The notes under the pieces: generated by a model
What the model was told of the DNA's origin: nothing
What the model saw: only the letters and a program-made list of their open reading frames with translations
Databases searched by the model: none
DNA from: Labrys wisconsinensis
Lineage (GTDB): Bacteria; Pseudomonadota; Alphaproteobacteria; Rhizobiales; Labraceae
DNA length: 64,000 nucleotides
Assembly: GCF_030814995.1 (NCBI RefSeq)
Contig: NZ_JAUSVX010000010.1
Span: forward strand, 186,001 to 250,000
Direction: 5' to 3'
Position numbers and translations under genes: made by a program
In this document: positions 7,556 to 17,408 of the stretch, piece after piece
Position numbering within the stretch: position 1 is the stretch's first letter
How the letters are laid out: each line of letters opens with the position of its first letter

Positions 7556-8394
7556 TGGCGAACCCGACACCTCGCTGGCGCCGCAAGGGCTCGGCCGCCC
7601 GCTTCGTCCTGCTCGGCGCCTTCGTGCTGTTCGTGCTGGCGCCGCTCTACTGGATGTTCGTCACCTCGATCAAGCCGAGCGACGACTATCTCGCCGTGCC
7701 GCCGGTCTGGTTCCCGGCGCAGCCGACCTCGGTGCACTACACCGCCGCGCTGTTCGCCTATCGCGGCCTGCAGGGCCTCATCAACAGCCTCGTCATCTCG
7801 CTCGCCGCCACGGTGCTGTCGGCGCTGTTCGGCACGATGATGGCCTATAGCCTGGCGAGGTTCGGGACAGGCGGCAGGCACCTGTCCTTCTGGGTGCTGT
7901 CGCAACGCTTCCTGCCGCCGATCGCGGTGGTGCTGCCGATCTTCCTGATCTATCGCAGCATCGGCCTGCACGATTCCCGCCTCGGCATGATCATCGCCTA
8001 CACCGTCTTCACCCTGCCGGTGACGGTGTGGATGATGTTCGCCTATTTCCGCGGCCTGCCGCGCTCGATGGAGGATGCGGCGCTGGTCGACGGCTGCACC
8101 CGCTGGCAGGCCTTCTGGAGCGTCGCCGTGCCGCTGGCCGCGCCCGGCATCGTCGCGGCGGCGGTGTTCGCCTTCATCGCCTGCTGGACCGAATTCTTCT
8201 TCGCCCTGGTCCTGACCAGCCGCAACGCCTTCACGCTGCCCACCGTGTTCCGCGCCTTCCTCGGCTTCCAGGGCGCGCAATATGGCGAGGCCAGCGCCCT
8301 CGCCATCGTCTCGCTGGTGCCGTCCATTCTGCTCGGCGTGCTGGCGCAGCGCCACCTCGTGCGCGGGCTGACGCTCGGCGCCGTCCGCGGATAG
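7555..8394 (+). CDS. CUT1 sugar ABC transporter permease (MalG/UgpE type)
   Basis: A 279-residue partner permease. The first membrane helix ([25 protein letters not shown]) matches the start of MalG proteins. The EAA loop reads [22 protein letters not shown], and the long C-terminal helices follow. ATG 7555 overlaps the upstream stop. Eight bases separate it from the ATPase gene, so all four transporter genes are probably one operon. The residues give no clear hint of substrate. Confidence 0.92.
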   Translation: MANPTPRWRRKGSAARFVLLGAFVLFVLAPLYWMFVTSIKPSDDYLAVPPVWFPAQPTSVHYTAALFAYRGLQGLINSLVISLAATVLSALFGTMMAYSLARFGTGGRHLSFWVLSQRFLPPIAVVLPIFLIYRSIGLHDSRLGMIIAYTVFTLPVTVWMMFAYFRGLPRSMEDAALVDGCTRWQAFWSVAVPLAAPGIVAAAVFAFIACWTEFFFALVLTSRNAFTLPTVFRAFLGFQGAQYGEASALAIVSLVPSILLGVLAQRHLVRGLTLGAVRG

Positions 8395-8402
8395 GATCCC
8401 CC

Positions 8403-9503
8403 ATGGCCGACGTCACCATCTCCCGCCTGCACAAGCGCTACGGCAGCTTCCATGCCGTGCGCGGCATCGACCTCGCCATTCCCGACGGCGAGTTCACCGT
8501 GCTGGTCGGGCCGTCCGGCTGCGGCAAGTCGACCCTGCTGCGCACCATCGCCGGCCTGGAGGATGCCAGCGAAGGCGAGATCGCCATCGGCGGCACGGTC
8601 GTCAACGACATGCGCCCGCGCGACCGCGACGTCGCCATGGTGTTCCAGGACTATGCGCTCTATCCCCACATGCGGGTGGCGCAGAATATCGGCTTCGGCC
8701 TGCGGGCCCGGAAGATGCCGAAGGCCGACATCGAGGCGCGCGTCGGCCGCGCCGCCGCCATGCTCGGCATCACCGCCCTGCTCGGCCGCTATCCGCGCCA
8801 GCTCTCCGGCGGCCAGCGCCAGCGCGTCGCCATCGGCCGCGCCATCGTGCGCAACCCGCAGATCTTCCTGTTCGACGAGCCGCTCTCCAATCTCGACGCG
8901 CAACTGCGCGACGAGATGCGCAGCGAGATCAAGCGCCTGCACCAGGAGATCCGCACGACGATGATCTACGTCACGCACGACCAGATCGAGGCGATGACCC
9001 TGGCCGACCGGATCGTGCTGATGCGCGACGGCGTGATCGAGCAGTCCGGCCCGCCGCTCGATCTGTTCGAGCGCCCGGTCTCGCGCTTCGTCGCCGGCTT
9101 CCTCGGCTCGCCCCAGATGGGCTTCGTGCCCTCGACGCTGGTGCGCAACGGCTCTGGCGCCGCCATCCTGCCCAAGGGTGCCGGCACGCCGCTGCCCCTG
9201 CCGCCGGGCCGCATCGGGCCGGCCGTGCCCGACGGCGTGCCGGTGCTGTTCGGCATCCGGCCCGAGCACATCGCCCGGGCCGGTGACGGCGCCCCGGCGC
9301 CCGGCGTCGCGCGGATCGACGCCGAGATCGAGCTGGTGCAGCCGACCGGCTCGCGCAGCTTCGCGACCTTCCGCCTCGCCGGCGTGCCGATCCTGGCGGA
9401 GCTGCGCGCCCATGACGTCAGCCGTCCCGGCGAGCGCATCACGCTCGACCTCAACCTCGACCGCGCGTCGCTGTTCGACGCGGCAACGGAGAAGGCGCTG
9501 TGA
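8403..9503 (+). CDS. Sugar ABC transporter ATPase, UgpC/MalK type
   Basis: The 366-residue nucleotide-binding subunit has Walker [10 protein letters not shown] near residue 37, signature LSGGQRQRV near 134, Walker [12 protein letters not shown] near 155 and the H-loop YVTHDQ. A C-terminal OB-fold (TOBE) regulatory domain covers roughly residues 235-366 ([18 protein letters not shown]). MalK/UgpC-type ATPases can serve several CUT1 transporters. That matters here because the related transporter at 11855-14984 has no ATPase of its own, so this subunit may drive both. Confidence 0.93.
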   Translation: MADVTISRLHKRYGSFHAVRGIDLAIPDGEFTVLVGPSGCGKSTLLRTIAGLEDASEGEIAIGGTVVNDMRPRDRDVAMVFQDYALYPHMRVAQNIGFGLRARKMPKADIEARVGRAAAMLGITALLGRYPRQLSGGQRQRVAIGRAIVRNPQIFLFDEPLSNLDAQLRDEMRSEIKRLHQEIRTTMIYVTHDQIEAMTLADRIVLMRDGVIEQSGPPLDLFERPVSRFVAGFLGSPQMGFVPSTLVRNGSGAAILPKGAGTPLPLPPGRIGPAVPDGVPVLFGIRPEHIARAGDGAPAPGVARIDAEIELVQPTGSRSFATFRLAGVPILAELRAHDVSRPGERITLDLNLDRASLFDAATEKAL

Positions 9504-9642
9504 GGCGGCGGGGTGGTCGGCCGATGAGCCGGGCCAGAAATGAGCTTGCTCCAACAGCAGGCGTCATGACCGCGCCTTTCGACAGGCCGGACAGCCGATC
9601 CATGCCAAACACTCCCTGCACCCAACCGATGATGGACCTGCC

Positions 9643-11613
9643 ATGACCACACCAACCGAACCGAGCCGGGCGGTCCGGCTCTGCGGCACCGACGAGATCG
9701 AGGCGCCCGTGCGCCTGCTGCGGGCCGGCCCGCTCTCGGCCGAGCTCGACAATGGGGCGCTGCGCGCCATCCGCGTCGGCGAGGTCGAGGTGATCCGCGC
9801 CATCGCCTTCCTGGTGCGCGACGAGAACTGGGGCACGCTGGCGCCGCGGCTCGGCGACCTCATGATCATCGAGGATCCCGAAGGCTTCAGCGTCACCTAC
9901 CGCGCCACCTGCGCCGACGCAAAGCGCACCCTGGTCTACGACGCCCGCATCACCGGCCGCCCCGACGGCTCGCTCGACTTCGAGGCGACCGCCATGCCGG
10001 TCACGGACGTCGAGACCAACCGCACCGGCTTCATCGTGCTGCACCCGGTCGAAGGCGTCGCCGGCCATCCCGTCAAGGTGCTGCACGTCGACGGCCGCGA
10101 GGAGGCCTCCGCCTTCCCCGACCGCATCGACCCGATGCAGCCCTTCCGCGACATCCGCGCCCTCACCCACGAAGCCATGCCCGGCCTGTGGGTGACCTGC
10201 GCCATGACCGGCGACACCTTCGAGATGGAGGACCAGCGCAACTGGTCCGACGCGTCCTACAAGACCTATGTGCGGCCGCTCGCCCTGCCCTGGCCCTACA
10301 CGCTGGCGAAGGGCGCGCCGATGACCCAGGCGGTGAAGCTCACCGTCGCCGGGCCGCTGCCCGCCCCGGTGGCCGCCGGCGCCGTCAAGCCGGTGACGGT
10401 GCGCGTCGGGGCCGAGACCGGCGGCCTCCTGCCGGAGATCGGCATCGGCGTGCCGGCCGAGGAGGCGGAGCATGCGCTGCGCCACGCCGACCTCGTGCGC
10501 CGCCTCGCGCCGCGCGCCCTGATCTGCCAGCTCGACCGGCGCCGGGGCGATGGCGCCGCGGCGCTCGCCCGGTACCGCACCCTCGCCGAGCGCACCGGCG
10601 CGGCGATCATGCTCGAGATCGTCTTGCCCGGCGGCATGGATCCGGCGGCCGAGCTCGCGCCGGTGGCGGAGGCGGCGCGCGAGGCCGGCGTCACGCCGGC
10701 AGCGATCACGGTCTTCCCGGCGCAGGACCTCAAATCCGTGCTGCCCGGCTCGCCCTGGCCGGACATGCCGAGCTTCGAGGCGATCTATGCCGCGGCGCGG
10801 GCGGCCTTTCCCGGCGTGCGGCTCGGCGGCGGCATGGCGACCTATTTCACCGAGCTCAACCGCAAGCGCCCGCCGGCGGGCCTCATCGACTTCGTCACCA
10901 ACACCACCTGCCCGACGGTGCACGCCGCCGACGACCGCTCCGTCATGGAGACGCTGGAGGCCCTGCCCTACCAGATCCTCTCGACCCGCGCCTTCATGGG
11001 CGACAGGCCCATGCATATCGGCCCGAGCACCATCGGCTGCCGCGAGAACCCCTACGGCCAGGCGACGACGCCCAACCCGGACAACGGCCGCAAGTGCCTG
11101 TCGCGGCTCGACCCGCGCCAGCGTGGCCTGTTCAACGCCGCCTACACCGTCGGCTATGCCGCGGCCTTCGCCCGCGGCGGCATCGCGGCCCTCGCCATGG
11201 GCGCGCCGACCGGCCCGTTCGGCTTCATCCATCGCGCCATGGACGGGCCGCAGCCCTTCTACGGCGACCGTGACGGCGCCCTCTATCCCGCCTTCCACGT
11301 CATGGCCGGCCTGGCGGCCGGCAGCGGCGCAGACCTGGTCGAGGCGACATCCGACCGCCGCAGCGCCGTCGAGGCGCTGGCCTGGCGCGAGGGCGGCGGC
11401 ACGGTGCTCTGGCTCGCCAACCTGACGCCGGACGACCAGACGGTGGCGCTGGCGGGCGTCGCGCCCGGGCGGGCCAGGGCGGCGGTGCTGGACGCGGCGA
11501 GCTTCGTGGCGGCGGCGGGAGATCCCGACCTGCTGGCGAAGGCAGCGCACCCGCTCGAGGGCGCTGAGCTGACGCTGGGGTCGTATGCCGTGGCGCGGGT
11601 GGAGATCGGGTGA
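9643..11613 (+). CDS. D-apionate lactonase-like protein
   Basis: The 656-residue cytoplasmic protein has no signal peptide. Length and motifs (LRAGPLSAELDNGALR, RDENWGTLAPRL, TNRTGFIVLHP, EDQRNWSDASYKTYVRPLALPWPYTL, then a TIM-barrel-like half with FVTNTTCPTVHAADD) match my memory of the ApnL family, which opens D-apionolactone to D-apionate. The assignment rests on recognition only, and catalytic residues are not verified. It begins 139 bases after the ATPase gene on the same strand. The other enzymes of the described apionate routes (apiose dehydrogenase, apionate oxidoisomerase) are not recognisable nearby, so the true lactone may differ. It could instead be a broader sugar lactonase or glycosidase-like enzyme. 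Confidence 0.6.
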   Translation: MTTPTEPSRAVRLCGTDEIEAPVRLLRAGPLSAELDNGALRAIRVGEVEVIRAIAFLVRDENWGTLAPRLGDLMIIEDPEGFSVTYRATCADAKRTLVYDARITGRPDGSLDFEATAMPVTDVETNRTGFIVLHPVEGVAGHPVKVLHVDGREEASAFPDRIDPMQPFRDIRALTHEAMPGLWVTCAMTGDTFEMEDQRNWSDASYKTYVRPLALPWPYTLAKGAPMTQAVKLTVAGPLPAPVAAGAVKPVTVRVGAETGGLLPEIGIGVPAEEAEHALRHADLVRRLAPRALICQLDRRRGDGAAALARYRTLAERTGAAIMLEIVLPGGMDPAAELAPVAEAAREAGVTPAAITVFPAQDLKSVLPGSPWPDMPSFEAIYAAARAAFPGVRLGGGMATYFTELNRKRPPAGLIDFVTNTTCPTVHAADDRSVMETLEALPYQILSTRAFMGDRPMHIGPSTIGCRENPYGQATTPNPDNGRKCLSRLDPRQRGLFNAAYTVGYAAAFARGGIAALAMGAPTGPFGFIHRAMDGPQPFYGDRDGALYPAFHVMAGLAAGSGADLVEATSDRRSAVEALAWREGGGTVLWLANLTPDDQTVALAGVAPGRARAAVLDAASFVAAAGDPDLLAKAAHPLEGAELTLGSYAVARVEIG

Positions 11614-11825
11614 GGCCGGCAACGGGCTGCGCGAGGCGCAACGACGGGGAGGGAATCGGCAGACGTCGCGCTCGATGCCGATGATGTCGAACCCGGCCGG
11701 CTCACCGCGTCTGGCGCGGTCGCTGTCCTTGCCTGTATAGGCATGTCTGTGCAGCTTCGTCACCGAGCCGCATCGCTTCGCAGGCCCGCCCGTCCCGCCG
11801 TGGGCCCCGCCCCTTCTCCACACCC

Positions 11826-11872
11826 CGTCATACCGGCGTCACCGACCGGCGCCAATGACTGCCGGCATGACG
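11826..11872. repeat. Inverted repeat overlapping the permease start
   Basis: CGTCATACCGGC (11826-11837) and GCCGGCATGACG (11861-11872) are inverted 12-mers with one mismatch. The element covers both candidate ATG codons (11855, 11867) of the permease that follows. It may be a small dispersed palindrome, or a hairpin masking the translation start. Confidence 0.5.
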
Positions 11873-12799
11873 GATTTGCTGCTGCGCACCATGACGGTCG
11901 GCCGGAGCGGCGGCATGCGCCGCCTCGGGCTCCGCCTGCCGGCGGCGCTGCCCTACTGGCTGCTGCTGCCCTCGCTGTTCTTCCTGTTCCTGTTCACCTA
12001 TGTGCCGGTCCTGCAGGCGCTGATGCAGGCGGTGACCATCGAAGGCTTCGGCGGCAAGGTCACCGGCCACGGCCTCGACAATTTCCGCCGGCTGTTCGGC
12101 GACGAGGCCTTCGTCAAGGCGCTGACCAACAATATCGTCTACGGTGTCGGCACGGTCGTGCCCTCGCTCGTCCTCGCCGTGGCGCTGGCGGTGGCGCTGG
12201 AGGACTCCACCCGCATCAACCGGCTGCTGCGCACCGTCTTCGTCTTCCCGCTGATGCTGCCGCTGGTCGCCGCCGCCACCCTGTTCGCCTTCGTGCTGAT
12301 GCCGGGCGTCGGCCTCATCGACTACCACCTCGCCAAGCTCGGCGTCGCCCAGACCAACTGGCTCGGCAACCCCGACATCGCGCTCTATTCCGTCATCGGC
12401 CTCACCATCTGGAAGAATGCCGGCTACTACATGCTGTTCGTCCTGGCCGGGTTGCAGGGCATCCCGCAGGACCTCTACGACGCGGCCAGGCTCGACGGCG
12501 CCGGCGCGCTCACCCGCTTTTCCAAGATCACCCTGCCGCTGCTGAAGCCGACGCTGGCCTTCGTGCTGGTCATCGCCATCATCAACGTGGTGACGCAGGT
12601 CGACCATGTCATCGTCCTGACCAGCGGTGGCCCGTCCAATTCCACCAACGTCCTGCTCAACTACATCTTCCAGGCCGCGCACGAGCAGAACGACGTCGGC
12701 CTCGGCGCCGCCGCCACATTGGTCACCGTCGCCCTGCTGCTGGCGCTCTCCGTCTTGTCGATGAAGACGCTGGAGCGCGGCATGCACTACGAGTCCTGA
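11855..12799 (+). CDS. ABC transporter permease, UgpA-like
   Basis: A CUT1 inner-membrane permease of about 314 residues. It has an N-terminal membrane helix (LPYWLLLPSLFFLFLFTYVPVL), the GLDNFRRLF segment typical of UgpA/MalF, an EAA loop (YDAARLDGAGALTRFSKITLP) and the late motif SGGPSNSTNVL. The start is uncertain. ATG 11855 and 11867 lie in an inverted repeat and lack a clear ribosome site; ATG 11891 or 11915 would also retain every membrane segment. It is followed by a MalG-type permease, a binding protein and a GpdQ-type phosphodiesterase, which suggests import of a glycerophosphodiester or related compound. Confidence 0.88.
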   Translation: MTAGMTDLLLRTMTVGRSGGMRRLGLRLPAALPYWLLLPSLFFLFLFTYVPVLQALMQAVTIEGFGGKVTGHGLDNFRRLFGDEAFVKALTNNIVYGVGTVVPSLVLAVALAVALEDSTRINRLLRTVFVFPLMLPLVAAATLFAFVLMPGVGLIDYHLAKLGVAQTNWLGNPDIALYSVIGLTIWKNAGYYMLFVLAGLQGIPQDLYDAARLDGAGALTRFSKITLPLLKPTLAFVLVIAIINVVTQVDHVIVLTSGGPSNSTNVLLNYIFQAAHEQNDVGLGAAATLVTVALLLALSVLSMKTLERGMHYES

Positions 12800-12801
12800 C
12801 C

Positions 12802-13656
12802 ATGGCCGCCGCGACCATGGGGACCGAGCCCCTCCGCCTGACGCCCGGCCGCCTCGTGCTGATCGTCCTGCTCTGCGGCGTGGCGCTGGTCTGGGCGACG
12901 CCGCTGATCTGGATGATCGTCGCCTCGGCCAAGGACATCCCCTATGGCGACCAGACCGCCGCCTCGCTGGTGCCGTCGGCGCCGACCGTGCAGCATTTCC
13001 TCGATGCCTGGGACCAGGGGGCCTTTCCCACCTGGTATCTCAACACGGTTCTGATGTGCGGCGGCATCCTCGCCGTGCAGATCGTCACCATCATGCTGGC
13101 CGGCTATGCCTTCGCCCGCATGGAGTTCAAGGGCAAGACGGCGCTGTTCTACGCCTTCCTCCTGCAGCTCACCCTCGCCCCGGCCGTGCTGATCGTGCCC
13201 AACACGGCGATGCTGGTGAAGCTCGACCTCTACGACACGCTGGCCGGGGTGATGGCGCCCTATTTCGCCTCGGCCTTCGGCGTCTTCCTGATGCGCCAGA
13301 CCTTCAAGACCATCCCGCGCGACTTCGAGGACGCGGCGATCATCGACGGCGCCAATCTCTGGCAGCTGATCCGCTACGTCCTGTTCCCACTGGCGCGGCC
13401 CGGCCTCATCGCCTTTTCCATCGTCTCGGTCACCAGCCATTGGAACGAGTTCCTCTGGCCGCTGATGGTCACCGACAGCCCCGGCAACATGGTGCTCACC
13501 GTCGGCCTCACCTCCTTCGTCCGCTCGGCCGAGCAGGCGGCGGACTGGGGCCTGGTCGCCGCCTCCACCCTGCTGGTCGCCGGGCCGCTCCTCGTCGTCT
13601 TCGCGCTGTTCCAGCGCCAGTTCGTCAATTCCTTCCTGTTCTCCGGTGTCAAATAG
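12802..13656 (+). CDS. ABC transporter permease, UgpE-like
   Basis: A 284-residue MalG/UgpE-type permease that begins two bases after the previous stop. Features: first helix LIVLLCGVALVWATPLIWMIVAS, the segment AGYAFARMEFKGK, the EAA loop FEDAAIIDGANLWQLIRYVLFPLARP and SHWNEFLWPL, all standard for this subunit. It pairs with the upstream permease. There is no ATPase gene in this cluster. Confidence 0.92.
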   Translation: MAAATMGTEPLRLTPGRLVLIVLLCGVALVWATPLIWMIVASAKDIPYGDQTAASLVPSAPTVQHFLDAWDQGAFPTWYLNTVLMCGGILAVQIVTIMLAGYAFARMEFKGKTALFYAFLLQLTLAPAVLIVPNTAMLVKLDLYDTLAGVMAPYFASAFGVFLMRQTFKTIPRDFEDAAIIDGANLWQLIRYVLFPLARPGLIAFSIVSVTSHWNEFLWPLMVTDSPGNMVLTVGLTSFVRSAEQAADWGLVAASTLLVAGPLLVVFALFQRQFVNSFLFSGVK

Positions 13657-13667
13657 GAGCCGATCCC

Positions 13668-14984
13668 TTGACCTTGCTGAAATCCATCGCCGCGGCCGCG
13701 GCGCTGACCGCGCTGACCGCGACCAGCACGCTCGCGGCCACCGCGGTCGACATGTTCTTCCCCGTGCCGGTCGACGGCGCCCTGGCCAAGCAGATGCAGG
13801 TGCTGGTCACCCGCTTCAACGCCGAGCATCCCGACATCGTGGTGACCGCCGCCTATACCGGCAGCTATGACGAGACCGACGTCAAGACGCGCGCCGCCAT
13901 CCGCGCCGGCAAGCCGCCGGCGGTGGCGATCATGAGCGCCAACTTCCTGACGCAGTACCATATCGACGACCTGATCGAGCCGCTCGACCCGCTGGTCCAG
14001 GCCGACGGCAAGACGTCCGATGGGTTCATGGACCAGTTCTGGCCGGCCCTGCACGGCAATGCCCGCATCGGCGGCAAGATCTACGGCGTGCCCTTCCACA
14101 ATTCGACGCCGCTGCTCTACTACAATGCCGACGCCTTCAAGGAGGTCGGCCTCGACCCCGACAAGCCGCCGGTCACCTGGCAGGACCTCGTCGACGACGC
14201 CCGCAAGCTGACCAAGCGCGACGGCGACAAGGTCACGCGCTGGGGCTTCATGATCCCCGGCACCTACGACATCCTCGGCTGGACCATGTCGGCGCTGGCC
14301 ATGTCGAACGGCGGCCTCTACTACAATCCCGAGTTCGGTGGCGAGATCTATTACGACACGCCCTCGATGATCGGCGCGCTCACCTTCGTCGACGACCTCG
14401 TGCACAAGTTCAAGGTGACGCCGGAAGGCACGATCCCGACGCCGGCGATGAACAACGCCTTCTTCGGCGGCCAGGCGGCGATGATCGTCTCCTCCACCGG
14501 CTCGCTCTCCTTCATCCGCCAGAACATGAAGGCCAATTACCGCGTCGCCTTCATCCCGCGCAACGTGCGCAACGCCGTCGCCATCGGCGGCGCCTCGCTG
14601 ATCATCCCCAAGGGCAATTCGCCCGAGCGCGAGAAGGCCGCCTGGACCCTGATCACCTGGCTCACCAGCCCGGCGGTGTCGGGCGAATGGAGCCGCTTCA
14701 CCGGCTATTTCGCTCCGAACAAGGCGGCCTATGACCTGCCCGAGATGAAGGACTTCCTCGCCCAGCACGCCGACGCCAAGGTGGCGCTCGACCAGCTCGC
14801 CTATGCCAAGCCCTGGTTCGCCACCTACAACACGGTGGCGGTGCGCAAGGCCCTTGAGGACCAGGTCCAGGCCATGCTGTCCGGCAAGGTCACGCCGGTC
14901 GAGGCGGCCAAGGTGGCGCAGGCCAATGCCGACAAGCTGATGAAGCCCTATGTCGAGGAAACGGCGCTGAACCTGCCGAAATGA
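13668..14984 (+). CDS. Periplasmic solute-binding protein, UgpB-like
   Basis: A family-1 solute-binding protein of 438 residues. The start is TTG at 13668, preceded by GGAGCC; no ATG occurs before the signal sequence. The Sec signal (LTLLKSIAAAAALTALTATSTLAA) has a likely cut after LAA. The mature region fits UgpB proteins: FNAEHPDIVVTAAYTGSYD, YHIDDLIEPLDPL, YGVPFHNSTPLLYYN, SSTGSLSFIRQNM and FAPNKAAYDLPEM. UgpB binds glycerol-3-phosphate and glycerophosphocholine. With a GpdQ-like enzyme downstream, a glycerophosphodiester is the best guess for the ligand. Confidence 0.88.
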   Translation: MTLLKSIAAAAALTALTATSTLAATAVDMFFPVPVDGALAKQMQVLVTRFNAEHPDIVVTAAYTGSYDETDVKTRAAIRAGKPPAVAIMSANFLTQYHIDDLIEPLDPLVQADGKTSDGFMDQFWPALHGNARIGGKIYGVPFHNSTPLLYYNADAFKEVGLDPDKPPVTWQDLVDDARKLTKRDGDKVTRWGFMIPGTYDILGWTMSALAMSNGGLYYNPEFGGEIYYDTPSMIGALTFVDDLVHKFKVTPEGTIPTPAMNNAFFGGQAAMIVSSTGSLSFIRQNMKANYRVAFIPRNVRNAVAIGGASLIIPKGNSPEREKAAWTLITWLTSPAVSGEWSRFTGYFAPNKAAYDLPEMKDFLAQHADAKVALDQLAYAKPWFATYNTVAVRKALEDQVQAMLSGKVTPVEAAKVAQANADKLMKPYVEETALNLPK

Positions 14985-15010
14985 GCGCTCGTTGACGTCT
15001 CGTCTCCAGC

Positions 15011-15033
15011 GAGGGCGGCCCTGCGCCGCCCTC
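15011..15033 (+). terminator. Hairpin after the binding-protein gene
   Basis: GAGGGCGGC (15011-15019) and GCCGCCCTC (15025-15033) form a perfect 9-bp stem with loop CCTGC, followed by TTCCCTGTCT. The T-tract is poor, so it may be a partial terminator or an RNA-stabilising hairpin that protects the transporter message while lowering read-through into the phosphodiesterase gene. Confidence 0.55.
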
Positions 15034-15058
15034 TTCCCTGTCTGCCCGGACCGATCCC

Positions 15059-15886
15059 ATGCTCATCGCCCACCTCACCGACCTGCACGTCCGCCCCTCC
15101 GGCCAGCCGGCCTATCGCGTCTCCGAGACCACCATGTTCACCCGGCGCGCCGTCGACGCGGTGCGCGCGCTGCCGTCGCGGCCGGACTGCCTGATCATCT
15201 CAGGCGACCTCACCGATTGCGGGCTGGTGGAGGAGTACCAGCTCCTGAAGGGCCTGCTCGACCGGCTCGACATGCCGGTCTACCTGATCCCGGGCAATCA
15301 TGACCGCCGCGAGAACCTCACGGACGTCTTCGCCGGCTATCCCGGCATCGCACCGGGCGCGCAGCGGGTGCGCTACGCGGTCGAGGACCATCCGGTGCGC
15401 CTGATCGCCCTCGACACCGTGGTGCCGGGCGCCAGCCGCGGCGAGCTCGACGCGCAGAGCCTCGCCTGGCTCGACGAGACGCTCGCCGCCCGGCCGCATG
15501 CGCCGACCATCGTCTTCATGCACCATCCGCCCTTCGACTGCGGCATCCGCCACATGGACGTGATCCGCCTCCTCGACGGCGCCGAAGCGATGGAGGCGAT
15601 CGTCGCCCGCCATCACCAGGTGGAGCGCGTGCTCTGCGGCCATCATCACCGCCCGATCCACCGGCGCTGGGCCGGCACCATCGCCTCGACCGGCCCCTCC
15701 GTCGCCCATCAGGTGACGCTGGATCTCGATCCGCGCGATGCCGGCTCCATGGTGTTCGAGCCGCCGGCCTACCAGCTCCACCTCTGGAGCGAAGAGGCCG
15801 GCCTCGTCACCCACATGGCCTATGTCGAGCGCTTCCCAGGGCCGCATCCCTTCGTGCTCGACCCGTCCTATCCCGGCATGAGCTGA
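15059..15886 (+). CDS. GpdQ/CpdA-type metallophosphodiesterase
   Basis: A 275-residue calcineurin-like binuclear metallophosphoesterase. The metal ligands appear in order: DLH near residue 8, SGDLTD near 50, PGNHDRR near 80, HHPP near 156 and GHHH near 195. The phrase IISGDLTDCGLVEEYQLLKGLL and the VxLIPGNHD block follow GpdQ, which hydrolyses glycerophosphodiesters; cAMP phosphodiesterase CpdA is the closest alternative. No signal peptide is seen, so it should act in the cytoplasm on an imported diester. It lies 74 bases after a UgpB-like gene, past a hairpin. The combination supports phosphodiester scavenging. Confidence 0.87.
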   Translation: MLIAHLTDLHVRPSGQPAYRVSETTMFTRRAVDAVRALPSRPDCLIISGDLTDCGLVEEYQLLKGLLDRLDMPVYLIPGNHDRRENLTDVFAGYPGIAPGAQRVRYAVEDHPVRLIALDTVVPGASRGELDAQSLAWLDETLAARPHAPTIVFMHHPPFDCGIRHMDVIRLLDGAEAMEAIVARHHQVERVLCGHHHRPIHRRWAGTIASTGPSVAHQVTLDLDPRDAGSMVFEPPAYQLHLWSEEAGLVTHMAYVERFPGPHPFVLDPSYPGMS

Positions 15887-15910
15887 CCGCCGCGCCGAGC
15901 CGCACAGGCG

Positions 15911-17194
15911 TCAGGCGGAGCCGGCCGCCGTGCGGGCTCCGCCCTCCCCGGCGGCCGGCGCGGACGCATCCTGCCGGCAAGCCGGCCGCAGCAAGGCGCC
16001 GAAGCCGATCCAGAGCGCGACCGCGGCCAGGGCGAAGCCGCCGAGCACGAGGAAGGCCGCGGGGTAGCCCCGGGCCTGCGCGATCCAGCCGCCGATGGCG
16101 GGGCTGAGCGAGGCGCCCAGGCCCTGCACCATCATCACCGTGCCCTGGCCGACATTGACCCGGCCGGTGCCGTTGAGGATGCGGGCGACGAGGCCGGGAA
16201 CGGCGACGCTCTGCAGGCCGGCGCCGACCCCGTCGAGGACCTGCACGGGATAGACGCCCCGCCAGTCGATGAGGTTGGCCGCGATCAGGCCGCGGACCGG
16301 CAGGGCCAGGAACGAGATCAGCAGCACGAGCCAGTAGCCGCGCCGCTCGGCCATGCGCATCGCGACCAGGGATGCGACGATCATCACCGCCTGCGCCACG
16401 ACGATGGTCATGGCGGTGAAGCTCGCGGGGTCGCCCCGCCCGGCCGCGACCACGGCCAGCCCGTAGAGCGGCAGCATCGCCCCGTTGCCGAGATGGAAGC
16501 AGGCGAGCGCGGCGGCCAGCACCAGGAGGGGGCGGCATTCCACCAGGACGGAGAGGCCGCTGACCCGATGGGCCCGGTCGCCGCCCTCCCCGGCTCCGCG
16601 CGCGGCATCGTCGTCGATCGCCTCGGCCGGGATCATCAGCGCCGAGGTCACCGTCAGCACGCCGAACACGGCCGCGAGGCAGAACACCGCCGGCAGGCCG
16701 AAGGCCCAGCCGAGCAGGCCGGAGAGGCCGGCGCCGACCATGTTGCCGGCATGGTTGAAGGCCTGGTTCTGCCCGTTCTGGCGATTGAAGCCCTTCTGGC
16801 GCACCATGCCGAGCGTGATGCCGGCGACCGCCGGGACGATGGCGCTGCCGGCGATGGCGGTGGCGACGAGGGACGCCGCCACCAGCCAGAACTGCTGCGA
16901 CATCAGGACGAGCGCCGAGGCGACCACGGTGCAGGCGGCCGAGCCGACGACATAGGCCCGCTTGCGCGAGGTCGCGTCGATCAGGGCGCCGGCCGGCGCC
17001 GTCACCAGCATGCCGGCGACGCCGCCGATGGTCATGACCGTGCCGATGAGGCCGCTCTCCCAGCCGTGCGCCAGGAGATAGACGCCGAGAAAAGGCCCGA
17101 CGCCGGCCTGGATGTCGGCCATGAAGAAGTTCAGCGCCCTGAGCGCCCCGAGGCCGCGCCCTGCCCCCGTCTCGCCCCCTGCCGCAGCCGTCAT
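15911..17194 (-). CDS. MFS transporter
   Basis: A 427-residue major-facilitator protein with about 12 membrane segments and the loop-2/3 motif region [17 protein letters not shown]. The N-terminal half contains [21 protein letters not shown], typical of a small group of uncharacterised MFS proteins; the substrate is unknown. ATG 17194 was taken for its GGGAGGACC ribosome site. Its stop faces the stop of the phosphodiesterase gene across 24 bases, so the two genes converge. Confidence 0.87.
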   Translation of the reverse strand: MTAAAGGETGAGRGLGALRALNFFMADIQAGVGPFLGVYLLAHGWESGLIGTVMTIGGVAGMLVTAPAGALIDATSRKRAYVVGSAACTVVASALVLMSQQFWLVAASLVATAIAGSAIVPAVAGITLGMVRQKGFNRQNGQNQAFNHAGNMVGAGLSGLLGWAFGLPAVFCLAAVFGVLTVTSALMIPAEAIDDDAARGAGEGGDRAHRVSGLSVLVECRPLLVLAAALACFHLGNGAMLPLYGLAVVAAGRGDPASFTAMTIVVAQAVMIVASLVAMRMAERRGYWLVLLISFLALPVRGLIAANLIDWRGVYPVQVLDGVGAGLQSVAVPGLVARILNGTGRVNVGQGTVMMVQGLGASLSPAIGGWIAQARGYPAAFLVLGGFALAAVALWIGFGALLRPACRQDASAPAAGEGGARTAAGSA

Positions 17195-17408
17195 GGTGGT
17201 CCTCCCTCTCCTGCGGCCGCGGCCGGGCGCGCGGGATGGCCGGCCTGTTGCAACGTCCCCGCCGGCTTTCGGTTCCGGCGGCCGGCATCGCCAGGGCCCG
17301 AGGCATGCCGGAACAAATCGCCGCCACCGCCGTTGAGGGTCGACGTGCCGGCGCCATGGTCGACCGCCTCGGGTGGCCATGGGCCGCCGCCGGACCAGGG
17401 AGGCGGTG

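Noticed and set aside
9451-9602. A short minus-strand frame (MDRLSGLSKGAVMTPAVGASS) after the ATPase gene
   Set aside because: It runs into the ATPase coding region antisense and has no supporting signals beyond a start codon.
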